From positions 1-10,813 of the forward strand of contig JAYVCI010000255.1 in assembly GCA_043750035.1 (NCBI GenBank): 10,813 nucleotides of DNA, written 5' to 3'. The DNA comes from CANJUD01 sp043750035. Its GTDB lineage: Bacteria > Bacteroidota > Bacteroidia > UKL13-3. The position numbers were made by a program, and so were the translations under genes. Below are positions 1-6,805 of the stretch, one piece after another. Position 1 is the stretch's first letter. Each line of letters begins with the position of its first letter. The notes under the pieces are model-generated. The model saw only the letters and a program-made list of their open reading frames with translations. It had not been told where the DNA came from and searched no databases.

Positions 1-1836
1 CTTTCTCACATGTTTGTGCAAATTCATATATTGCACAATCCTTGGTTCCAGCTTATCATTACATTACCCGTTTTTGCAGCGGGGTTGTGGGTTTATGGAA
101 AATCAGCATGGGCAAGTGTGCTGGGCTTATCGCCCAATATGAATGTATTAATTATGCTGGGTGCATTGGCATCGTTTATATATAGCTTGGTGGGCTTATT
201 TATATTTGATGGAGACAGAAATTATATTTTTTTTGAAACCACTGCAAGTATTATATCATTTGTGATGTTGGGTTCGTACATAGAGAAAAAAGCGGTAGCA
301 CAAACCACAAAAAATCTGGATTTATTAAAAGCCAGTGCTCCACTAAAAGCTACCAAACTATTATATGATTTGCTAAGTGGCAAAGAAGAACAAACCGAAG
401 TAGATGCCCGCCAAATAAAAACAGGCGACACTTTAATGGTGGTAACTGGAGGCCAAATCCCTGCCGATGGTATTATCATAAATGGCAAAGCTATAGTAGA
501 TGAAAGTTTGTTAACAGGCGAAAGCCCCGGCATGAAAAAAAATGTGGGCGACAAAGTAATCGGTGGAAGTTTATTGACAGAAGGCTGGCTCAAAATTACC
601 GCTACCAGCAATTTTAATGACAGTACATTAAGTAGAATAATTAATGAAGTAGAACGGGCCAGCGGACAGAAACCCCAAATACAATTATTGGCAGATAGAA
701 TAAGTGCCATATTTGTTCCCGCAGTTATTATAATAGCATTGCTCACTTTATTAATCAACCATTATATAGTAGATATAAGTTGGGGACAAAGTTTGATGCG
801 AGCAGTTGCAGTATTGGTTATATCATGCCCCTGTGCATTGGGTCTTGCTACACCGCTTGCTGTTGTAGTGGGTTTGGGCAGGGCAGCCAGAAAAGGGATT
901 ATAGTAAAAGCAGGTTTACATTTAGAAACCTTGGCCAAAGTAAATACCGTTGTGTTCGACAAAACAGGAACACTTACAAGCGGCAAAATGAAAGTAAGTG
1001 GTTTTGAAAGTTTTGATTTTAATGAACGCGATGCCAAAAACTATATACATTTTCTGGAGACACATTCCTCACATCCTATCGCACAAACTATTGCAAGAAA
1101 TTATCACCATTGGAGACATCACAGCATTGCCTTTGATAATGTAAAAGAATTGAGTGGCCTAGGTATAAAAGCAAGTGATTATTTTGGTAATCGATATACT
1201 TTGGGAAATTTGGAAATAACAGGCAAACCTATTAAAGAACCCAAAGTGAAATGGGATATATATTTAACCCTAAATGAAACTATTATAGCAGCATTTAATC
1301 TGGAAGAAGAAATAAAACCCGGAGCAAAAGATATGATAACTACTCTCAAACAGAAAGGTTTTGAAACGGTAATACTCAGCGGCGATTCGCAGGGCAAATG
1401 CGATAAAGTAGCTGCGTCATTAGGAATTGATAAAGTATTTGCCCGTACACTTCCCAAACAAAAAGCAGACATTATAAAGAAACTTTCCAAAACAAAAACC
1501 GTGGCCATGGTAGGTGATGGAATAAACGACACCATTGCCATGGCCAAGGCACATGTAGCCATAGCCGTAGGTGGTGCTGCCGACCTTGCTCGCGAACATG
1601 CAAATATTGTTTTACTAAAAAACGAACCTACTATAATATTGGATGCCCTCACCGTTGGACAAAATACTTACCATACCATTAAACAAAATTTGTGGTGGGC
1701 ACTTGCTTATAATACTATTGCCATACCAATGGCCGCTATGGGGTATTTAAGTCCGCTATTAGCAGCATGGGGCATGGCCTTTAGCGATGTGGTGCTGGTA
1801 TTGAATACTGTTTGGAAACTGGGCCGGAAAAAGTGA
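1..1836 (+). CDS. Heavy-metal (probably copper) translocating P1B-type ATPase, 5' end outside window
   Basis: Inner-membrane pump that couples ATP hydrolysis to export of a soft metal ion, most likely Cu(I) or Ag(I). The frame is open to base 1 (codons L-S-H before the first Met at 10), and the protein begins at the third of the family's eight membrane helices, so the metal-binding N-terminus and two helices lie to the left. Counting from the Met at 10: two helices (about 12-32 and 45-66), actuator loop TGES at 169-172, helix pair with the metal-site CPC at 273-275, phosphorylation motif DKTGT from D317, nucleotide-domain HP at 355-356, hinge GDGIND at 502-507, and two C-terminal helices with YN at 567-568 and MAFSD at 589-593. 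CPC plus YN fits the Cu+ group. In the last helix the usual M-x-x-S-S reads M-x-x-S-D, so specificity is less certain than the family. No neighbouring metal regulator or chaperone is visible. Confidence 0.95.
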   Translation, partial: LSHMFVQIHILHNPWFQLIITLPVFAAGLWVYGKSAWASVLGLSPNMNVLIMLGALASFIYSLVGLFIFDGDRNYIFFETTASIISFVMLGSYIEKKAVAQTTKNLDLLKASAPLKATKLLYDLLSGKEEQTEVDARQIKTGDTLMVVTGGQIPADGIIINGKAIVDESLLTGESPGMKKNVGDKVIGGSLLTEGWLKITATSNFNDSTLSRIINEVERASGQKPQIQLLADRISAIFVPAVIIIALLTLLINHYIVDISWGQSLMRAVAVLVISCPCALGLATPLAVVVGLGRAARKGIIVKAGLHLETLAKVNTVVFDKTGTLTSGKMKVSGFESFDFNERDAKNYIHFLETHSSHPIAQTIARNYHHWRHHSIAFDNVKELSGLGIKASDYFGNRYTLGNLEITGKPIKEPKVKWDIYLTLNETIIAAFNLEEEIKPGAKDMITTLKQKGFETVILSGDSQGKCDKVAASLGIDKVFARTLPKQKADIIKKLSKTKTVAMVGDGINDTIAMAKAHVAIAVGGAADLAREHANIVLLKNEPTIILDALTVGQNTYHTIKQNLWWALAYNTIAIPMAAMGYLSPLLAAWGMAFSDVVLVLNTVWKLGRKK

Positions 1837-2145
1837 TTACTATATAAAAACTGTACTTGGTTGGTGCCCTCGCCAAACAAGTGGCTAGAGCTAGAGCCCA
1901 CCCCAATATTTGTTGAAACAATTATAGTGTATAACATTCCTATTTATTGGTTTTTGAACGATTCTAAAGATATAAGAACAGCTCTCAAATAAATTTAAAG
2001 TCCTATTTTTCAATCCCTTAATTAAAATATTTAAAAAAAAGCCCAAAAAGATACCAACATTGAACTTACCCACATACCTTTGCCTTACTTACCTTAATAA
2101 TAAAACAAACAAAAGGATAAGTATTAAACTAACTAAATTACACAA
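1837..2145. other. Gene-free gap between the ATPase and the RRM gene
   Basis: No convincing reading frame on either strand; the short minus-strand frames here lack any recognisable protein. The first part holds a short direct repeat (GCTAGA twice, about 1884-1895) flanked by weakly complementary GTGG and CCAC blocks, but no U-run follows, so I cannot call a terminator for the ATPase. The middle is AT-rich with a run of A at about 2032-2040. The last 75 bases carry the promoter and leader of the RRM gene. A small RNA cannot be excluded but nothing in the sequence specifically argues for one. Confidence 0.6.
2075..2082 (+). promoter_or_regulatory. Bacteroidota minus-7 promoter element of the RRM gene
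   Basis: TACCTTTG matches TAnnTTTG exactly. Transcription would start near 2088, giving a leader of about 55-60 bases before the ATG at 2146. This is the longest leader among the promoters seen here and leaves room for post-transcriptional control. No well-spaced TTG minus-33 element is present, so support is the minus-7 box and position only. Confidence 0.45.
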
Positions 2146-2514
2146 ATGACTATTTACATTGGAAACCTCAGCCATCAGGCTACCGAGGATGATTTGATGT
2201 CCCTGTTTTCACAACACGGTGAGGTAACATCAGCAAAGATCATCAAGGACAATTTCAGTGGCAGACCTCGTGGTTTTGCTTTTGTAGAAATGGCTGACGA
2301 CGAAGCTGCAAAAGCTGCAATCGAAGCCCTAAACGACACCGAGTTTATGACCCGTACAATGGTTGTGAACGAAGCTCGTCCCAAAACCGAAGGCGGTGGC
2401 GGAGGCGGTGGCGGCAAACCTCGTGGCGGTTTTAACCGTGGCGGCGGTGGAGGCGGTTTTAACCGCGGCGGTGGTGGCGGCGGCGAAGGTGGCGGCTACA
2501 ACAAACGCTATTAA
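2146..2514 (+). CDS. RRM-domain RNA-binding protein with glycine-rich tail
   Basis: A 122-residue cytoplasmic protein with one RNA recognition motif. RNP2 is IYIGNL at residues 3-8 and RNP1 is RGFAFVEM at 42-49, both with the aromatic residues that stack on RNA bases; the domain ends near ...VVNEARPK at about 80. Residues 83-122 are almost pure Gly with interspersed FNR and a YNKRY end, resembling the tails of cyanobacterial Rbp and eukaryotic glycine-rich RNA-binding proteins. Size and layout are typical of Bacteroidota RRM proteins, some of which act as global post-transcriptional regulators; the targets here are unknown. The start follows an AT-rich leader without a clear Shine-Dalgarno. 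The gene is monocistronic: promoter box about 65 bases upstream, terminator 20 bases downstream. The tail is encoded by GGC/GGT-rich tandem DNA, which makes it locally GC-rich and prone to slippage. Confidence 0.95.
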   Translation: MTIYIGNLSHQATEDDLMSLFSQHGEVTSAKIIKDNFSGRPRGFAFVEMADDEAAKAAIEALNDTEFMTRTMVVNEARPKTEGGGGGGGGKPRGGFNRGGGGGGFNRGGGGGGEGGGYNKRY

Positions 2515-2533
2515 TTTGCACTCAACTTACAGT

Positions 2534-2566
2534 AAAAGGCAGTCATTTATGGCTGCCTTTTTTTTT
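2534..2566 (+). terminator. Rho-independent terminator of the RRM gene
   Basis: AAAAGGCAG at 2534-2542 pairs perfectly with CTGCCTTTT at 2553-2561 across a 10-base loop, and the right arm runs directly into nine T residues (2558-2566). It starts 20 bases after the stop codon. Confidence 0.85.
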
Positions 2567-2568
2567 AT

Positions 2569-2610
2569 GCCTCACCCCCTGCCCCCTCTCCTTTAGGAGA
2601 GGGGGTTCTT
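2569..2610. repeat. G/C-rich perfect palindromic intergenic repeat
   Basis: CCCCCTCTCCT at 2582-2592 is perfectly complementary to AGGAGAGGGGG at 2595-2605, an 11-bp stem with almost no loop, preceded by a related C-rich block (CACCCCCTG, 2573-2581). It stands out sharply from the AT-rich surroundings. Elements of this look (C-tract, TCTCCT, AGGAGA, G-tract) occur as dispersed intergenic repeats in Bacteroidota and some cyanobacteria; that comparison is from memory. It lies just beyond the terminator, so a termination role is unnecessary. Confidence 0.65.
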
Positions 2611-2630
2611 GCACTATTGAATCAAATAAT

Positions 2631-2647
2631 ATAAGAATAATTCTTAT
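2631..2647. repeat. 17-bp AT-rich palindrome, possible operator
   Basis: ATAAGAAT at 2631-2638 and ATTCTTAT at 2640-2647 are perfect inverted arms around one central base, 67 bases before the start of the SDR gene. The geometry suits a dimeric regulator. Arms of this length occur by chance in AT-rich DNA, so function is only a possibility. Confidence 0.3.
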
Positions 2648-2700
2648 CCAACTTATGAAAGGGAGATAAATAAATCTGAAAATTTCCACCACTTCTGTTG

Positions 2701-2708
2701 TTGATTTG
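2701..2708 (+). promoter_or_regulatory. Possible minus-7 promoter element of the SDR gene
   Basis: TTGATTTG differs from TAnnTTTG at one position and is followed by C, as is common. It ends 5 bases before the ATG at 2714, so the transcript would start at or within a few bases of the start codon (leaderless). The mismatch and the lack of a spaced TTG keep confidence low. Confidence 0.3.
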
Positions 2709-2713
2709 CACCT

Positions 2714-3616
2714 ATGAAAATTTTGATTACCGGAAGCAACGGACTGCTCGGCCAAAAATTGGTTGACAAACTTAGGAACAAGAAGGATCCCGATTGGTCG
2801 GGACAATTAATAGCCACCGCCCTTGGCCCAGATAGATATCCATTTACAGAAGGATATGTATATGATAGTTTGGATATAGGAAATGAAGCCGAAGTAAAAA
2901 CTATTATACAAAAACATAAACCCGATTGTATTATAAACACCGCCGCCATGACCAATGTGGATGGTTGTGAAACAGACCACGAAGGCTGCAACAAACTAAA
3001 CGTACATGCGGTGAAATACTTGGCACAAGCTGCCGAAGAAATTAATGCCCGCCTTATACATCTTTCTACCGATTTTATATTTGACGGCACACATGGACCA
3101 TTAAAAGAAGATGAAGAACCAAAACCCCTAAGTTATTATGGCAACAGCAAATATATAGGCGAGCAAATGGTGCAACAATATTGCAGCAAATGGGCAATCC
3201 TGCGTACCGTATTGGTATATGGTGTGGTGCATAATATGAGCCGAAGTAATATAGTGCTGTGGGTAAAATCGTCATTAGAAAATGGCCTAACAATTAATGT
3301 GGTGGACGATCAATTCCGTACCCCTACCCTAGCTGAGGATTTAGCTGATGGATGTATACTTGCCGCCACCAAAAATGCCCAAGGAATATATAATATATGC
3401 GGCAAAGAATTTATGAGTATCTATGATTTGGCCCAACGCATAGCCGAGCACTGGCAGCTCAACAAATCCCTTATCTGCCGTGCCCAAAGTGCCGATATAA
3501 ACCAACCCGCCAAACGACCACCTATTACGGGTTTTAATATAAGTAAAGCAAGGACAGAGTTGGGGTATGAGCCGCATAGTTTGGAGGAGGGGTTGAGTAT
3601 TTTGCACCTACATTAA
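2714..3616 (+). CDS. RmlD-like NAD(P)-dependent SDR (dTDP-4-dehydrorhamnose reductase family)
   Basis: A 300-residue cytoplasmic extended short-chain dehydrogenase. The N-terminal Rossmann motif is MKILITGSNGLLGQKL with GxxGxxG at G7, G10 and G13; TAAMTNVDGCE at 77-86, LSTDFIFDG at 117-125 (catalytic Ser/Thr near 118-119) and the YxxxK pair at Y142/K146 within YGNSKYIGE follow the order of RmlD, the enzyme that reduces dTDP-4-dehydro-L-rhamnose in the last step of dTDP-L-rhamnose synthesis. Length fits (family about 285-300). No rmlA, rmlB or rmlC neighbours are seen, so the true substrate may be another nucleotide sugar or it may be a MAT2B-like relative; no gene symbol is given for that reason. 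It appears to be a single-gene unit, starting immediately after a promoter-like TTGATTTGC. The ATG at 2714 is chosen because the Rossmann motif starts at residue 3. Confidence 0.85.
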   Translation: MKILITGSNGLLGQKLVDKLRNKKDPDWSGQLIATALGPDRYPFTEGYVYDSLDIGNEAEVKTIIQKHKPDCIINTAAMTNVDGCETDHEGCNKLNVHAVKYLAQAAEEINARLIHLSTDFIFDGTHGPLKEDEEPKPLSYYGNSKYIGEQMVQQYCSKWAILRTVLVYGVVHNMSRSNIVLWVKSSLENGLTINVVDDQFRTPTLAEDLADGCILAATKNAQGIYNICGKEFMSIYDLAQRIAEHWQLNKSLICRAQSADINQPAKRPPITGFNISKARTELGYEPHSLEEGLSILHLH

Positions 3617-3620
3617 TTAA

Positions 3621-3628
3621 TCTCTTTG
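3621..3628 (+). promoter_or_regulatory. Possible promoter of the repeat-protein gene
   Basis: TCTCTTTG has one mismatch to TAnnTTTG and is followed by CA. A TTG at 3602-3604 lies 16 bases upstream, slightly shorter than the usual minus-33 spacing. The start site would be near 3634, leaving a leader of about 45 bases before the ATG at 3681. Confidence 0.3.
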
Positions 3629-3680
3629 CACAATAATTTTAGAGCTACAACGTTTTTAATAGTTTACACCTTATAAAAAT

Positions 3681-6641
3681 ATGATGAGAATAATTATTAT
3701 CCTATGCTGCTATATGCTAATTCCTGTTATTGCACATTCACAAATAACAGTAAAAGATACCACCATTAAAGGAAAAACCTATAAGCTATTCCCCTATACT
3801 ATCTACTTTGAGGATATTGAAACTGAGGATATAAAAGATATTGAATTTATTGATGATTTCCCAGACGATGATGAACTTCCGTCCATCCCCTCATTAACTG
3901 ATAAATTGCCTGATGGTGAATATATTTCACTGGATAGGTATTATAGTGATAATGCGGAAACAAAAGTAAAATCATACATTAACAGTTATTTTTATGTGAG
4001 TAAAGGAGTTAAAAATGGGATATGCATTTTTAAAAATGAAAAGGGGAAAATTATAGGAAAGGGATTATATCAAAATGATGTAAAAAATGGAAAATGGGAC
4101 TATTATGGTTCAAAGAATAAAATACACTATATCATAAGCTATGAGAGTGGAATTATGCAAAAAGATATACTGTTATACAATGGGAAACATATACTTGGCA
4201 AAGGTTCGTTAGTTGATGGAGAGTTGGAGGGCGACTACACAGAATATTATAACAATGGCAAATTGAAACGATTCTCCCGAATACCTAAAGATGAAGGAGT
4301 ATTCACAGATGGCTCAAGCGATGATTGTGACAGTATCTATGCCGAATACCATGACAATGGAAAACCTAAAATAGTAGTGCCTTGCAAAAATGGTTACCGA
4401 GATATTAACCAAACTGAATACGACAGAAAAGGAAATATTGTTGAAACGGTAAATTTGGTGGAAATGGGAGGTGGAAATAGTATACTCAAAAAAACCAAAT
4501 ATTTTAATTATGGAAATGAAGTAGATGTATATGACTATAAAAATCAAAAAAGGACATTGTTATATACCATAAAATTGACAAAAGGCGGGGATACCATAGA
4601 GTTAAATTACCATCCAAAATATTATAGCCAAAAAAATATAGAGCAGGATAAGGACACTTCCATAATTATGGAACGGCGTAAATCAAGCTATGGTAAATAT
4701 ATTGAAGAAAAATACATCCATCTAGCAACTAAAAAAAGGTATAGTATAATTTATGACTTGAATGGTAAGATTACTTATGCACCACAAATTACAAAAACAG
4801 GGAATAACGAATATCGGTTTGCCGAACCGCACTATGATGAATCTAAGGAATATAATATTGTATCTTATAAAACTTATCGGGGATTTGTTGACACTTTTAA
4901 CTATGGAAACGCCTTTATCAAGAATGATTTCTCATACGCATATTCGTTTAATCCAGAAGTTGCATCTGATACGATGGAATTCTTCCACAATGGCGAACCT
5001 ATGAATGAAATTCTATTCTATGCTACTGAATATAAAGATAAGAAATATAGCAAATTCCAAATCTTCATGAGTAAAATAAAGCATAGGAGATTTATATATA
5101 AGAGAATCTATAACCAGACACTTAGTTTTAATTTTTTAAATTACAGTTATGCTATTAAAACTTTATCAATGAAGGGTTATAGAAAATTAAATGGCCATGA
5201 CAGTTATTATTCTTTTGATCGGGATTCTATTACTTTGATACTTCCATACCATTATAAAAAAGGTAAAATTCAATTTACACAATATCTCCATAGATTATTA
5301 TTACACAATGGCAAAATTGAAGGTAGACTTATTTCTGATAAAGAAATATACTACTATGAAAAAGGGATAAAACATGGGAGCTACCAAAATGAAAATAGTG
5401 GGGCACGGTCCACCGGCTACTACGAAAATGGCTTAAAAAATGGGGTCTTTATTGAGAGGAGTAATAAAACAATTGTTAAAGTATACAAAAATGATACTAT
5501 AGATGGCACTGTAATAGAGCTACAATATGAAACAAACCAACCAAGCTGTATATACACCATGAATATGGGTGTAGCAAATGGCCTTTTCACTATTCTCTCT
5601 GACAAGCCCCATGATACCTTATACAAAGCAATGCTAAAAAACAACTTATTGCATGGTAAATGTGAAAAGTATGAATATATTGGCATCGCAAAGGAATATA
5701 CACATAATAGTGGTTCATATGTTTCAGCCATGCAGGAAATGCTCCCTTCTCGTAAACTGATAAAAAAGTATATTGCAAATTTTGAAAATGGTGTACCCAA
5801 AGGAACCCAATACCTTTATGGCAAAAATGGAAATATGCTTCATAGTATTATACCCAATAATGAAGATACATTTAATTTCTATTCTATAAGTGCTACACAT
5901 ACTGAAGGAATTGAACCAAGGCTAACGAATATAAATGGCCATCATACTTTCTATTTCAAAAATGGCAAGATGAGCGAAAATGGATTGCTAATGAATAGTA
6001 AAAAAGACAGCGTTTGGAACTATTATACTGAAGATGGTGTATTATACAAACAATGCGATTACAATGCTAAAATTAGTTTACACAAGGATTCAAATATCAT
6101 AGTTTATGGAACATACACTACTTTTTATCCCAATGGTAAAGTACATGAAAAAGGATATATTACTGCTATTGATAAAAATTATGATTGCGATCAAGAACAC
6201 GATATTGATGAGGAAACGGTGTTATATACACAAATCTATGATAAAAACAGGCAACCTATATTCACAAATGGAACGGGCATGGTAACAATATATTATAATA
6301 CCGGAATTATTAAAGGCAAAGGGTATCAAAAAGACACCTTGAGAAACGGTTTTTGGGTACTATGTGACAAGAATGGAAACCCGCGTGAAGCAGGCGAATA
6401 TGTAAACGGCGAAAAAAATGGCCGTTGGGTTTCTGGAGATTTGAAAGGACTTAGATTTATTGACAATATGTGTTTTTCAACTGAAGTTGATTCTAGCTAT
6501 ATACAAGAAAAAGCAGAAACAGGATTGAATATTTCAGAAACAATATACAGAAACGGCGAAACGATAGTTGATAAAGATGTAACGATATACCGCAGTGACA
6601 GACCAAGGAAAATTTATGGTAATCATGGTGATAATTTTTAA
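3681..6641 (+). CDS. Large exported protein with degenerate YwqK/MORN_2-type repeats
   Basis: A 986-residue protein of unknown function. Residues 1-20 form a signal peptide: MMR, a hydrophobic core and a type I cleavage site AHS-Q after residue 20; the two Cys at 9-10 are inside the core and do not make a lipobox. The rest is Tyr/Lys/Asn-rich beta-type sequence carrying scattered YwqK/MORN_2-like units of the form [Y/F]-x-N-G-K-x-x-x-x-G-x-[Y/F]. Clearest copies are near residues 121-150, 168-197, 218-232, 545-600, 752-775, 809-827, 864-885 and 898-917. The region about 240-540 is poorly matched. I see no type IX secretion C-terminal domain, so periplasm or cell surface is open. YwqK-family proteins are often named antitoxins, but nothing here supports that. 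The gene is clearly more AT-rich than its neighbours and stands alone. Start codons 3681 and 3684 (Met-Met) are both possible. Confidence 0.8.
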   Translation: MMRIIIILCCYMLIPVIAHSQITVKDTTIKGKTYKLFPYTIYFEDIETEDIKDIEFIDDFPDDDELPSIPSLTDKLPDGEYISLDRYYSDNAETKVKSYINSYFYVSKGVKNGICIFKNEKGKIIGKGLYQNDVKNGKWDYYGSKNKIHYIISYESGIMQKDILLYNGKHILGKGSLVDGELEGDYTEYYNNGKLKRFSRIPKDEGVFTDGSSDDCDSIYAEYHDNGKPKIVVPCKNGYRDINQTEYDRKGNIVETVNLVEMGGGNSILKKTKYFNYGNEVDVYDYKNQKRTLLYTIKLTKGGDTIELNYHPKYYSQKNIEQDKDTSIIMERRKSSYGKYIEEKYIHLATKKRYSIIYDLNGKITYAPQITKTGNNEYRFAEPHYDESKEYNIVSYKTYRGFVDTFNYGNAFIKNDFSYAYSFNPEVASDTMEFFHNGEPMNEILFYATEYKDKKYSKFQIFMSKIKHRRFIYKRIYNQTLSFNFLNYSYAIKTLSMKGYRKLNGHDSYYSFDRDSITLILPYHYKKGKIQFTQYLHRLLLHNGKIEGRLISDKEIYYYEKGIKHGSYQNENSGARSTGYYENGLKNGVFIERSNKTIVKVYKNDTIDGTVIELQYETNQPSCIYTMNMGVANGLFTILSDKPHDTLYKAMLKNNLLHGKCEKYEYIGIAKEYTHNSGSYVSAMQEMLPSRKLIKKYIANFENGVPKGTQYLYGKNGNMLHSIIPNNEDTFNFYSISATHTEGIEPRLTNINGHHTFYFKNGKMSENGLLMNSKKDSVWNYYTEDGVLYKQCDYNAKISLHKDSNIIVYGTYTTFYPNGKVHEKGYITAIDKNYDCDQEHDIDEETVLYTQIYDKNRQPIFTNGTGMVTIYYNTGIIKGKGYQKDTLRNGFWVLCDKNGNPREAGEYVNGEKNGRWVSGDLKGLRFIDNMCFSTEVDSSYIQEKAETGLNISETIYRNGETIVDKDVTIYRSDRPRKIYGNHGDNF

Positions 6642-6659
6642 TTTGATAGTATAAACTCA

Positions 6660-6724
6660 GTTGTGAATTGCCAGTTGCCAGTAGCGAGAATTGCTTTCGC
6701 CGTATGGTCTCACAACCCACAACT
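6660..6724. repeat. Compound inverted/direct repeat after the repeat-protein gene
   Basis: GTTGTGA at 6660-6666 is complementary to TCACAAC at 6710-6716, with a second CACAAC copy at 6718-6723. Inside, TTGCCAG occurs twice in tandem (6668-6681) and GCGA (6684-6687) faces TCGC (6697-6700 region). No T-run follows the outer arm, so this is not a standard terminator. It looks like a small intergenic repeat element or its remains. Confidence 0.45.
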
Positions 6725-6731
6725 CACAATA

Positions 6732-6751
6732 GATAACAGATAACCGACAAC
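6732..6751 (+). repeat. GATAAC-type short repeat upstream of phaC
   Basis: GATAACAGATAACC then GACAAC gives three near-copies of a GAtAAC hexamer. A close relative, GATAACCGATAACC, sits at 7921-7934 just after phaC, matching 13 of 14 positions. The two may be remnants of one dispersed element flanking the gene. Confidence 0.4.
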
Positions 6752-6787
6752 CCAAATTCCCATACCCAAAATCCCAATTTTCTCCCC
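6751..6787 (-). promoter_or_regulatory. G-quadruplex-type motif (minus strand) at the phaC promoter
   Basis: C-runs on the plus strand at 6751-6753, 6759-6761, 6765-6767, 6773-6775 and 6784-6787 mean the minus strand reads G3-N5-G3-N3-G3-N5-G3, with a further G4 eight bases away. The first four runs satisfy the standard G3+N1-7 pattern. The plus strand has no G at all from 6747 to 6794. It lies directly upstream of the minus-7 box of phaC on the template strand. Folding and function are inference. Confidence 0.5.
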
Positions 6788-6795
6788 TAATTTTG
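6788..6795 (+). promoter_or_regulatory. Bacteroidota minus-7 promoter element of phaC
   Basis: TAATTTTG matches TAnnTTTG exactly and is followed by C. It ends 10 bases before the ATG at 6806, so the leader would be only about 3-6 bases. No TTG at the expected minus-33 distance; that region is instead the C-run tract. Confidence 0.5.
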
Positions 6796-6805
6796 CCGCC
6801 ATATT

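Noticed and set aside
10..12. ATG at position 10 as the true start of the ATPase
   Set aside because: The frame is open to base 1 and the protein would lack two membrane helices and the N-terminal metal-binding region expected for the family.
222..758. Long minus-strand frame antisense to the ATPase (and similar ones at 1179-1652 and 2653-3090)
   Set aside because: They mirror well-supported genes on the other strand, have no recognisable protein features, and run through conserved motifs of the real genes.
1856..1905. Intrinsic terminator after the ATPase
   Set aside because: Short complementary pieces exist (TTGG/CCAA, GTGG/CCAC) but stems are short and interrupted, and no T-run follows.
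2391..2495. G-quadruplex in the glycine-tail DNA of the RRM gene
   Set aside because: Runs are mostly GG separated by C or T; four G3+ runs with short loops are not present, so only weak two-layer structures are possible.
2705..3610. Identical TTTGCACCTA at 2705-2714 and 3601-3610
   Set aside because: Only ten bases, one copy at a start codon and the other inside the end of the same gene; chance similarity is enough.
3681..6641. Repeat protein as an antitoxin of a toxin-antitoxin pair
   Set aside because: The YwqK family name is often carried over in annotation. Here there is a signal peptide, a very long protein and no adjacent small toxin gene.
3681..6641. Type IX secretion substrate
   Set aside because: The C-terminus (ending with RPRKIYGNHGDNF) lacks the conserved Gly/Lys-rich sorting domain pattern.
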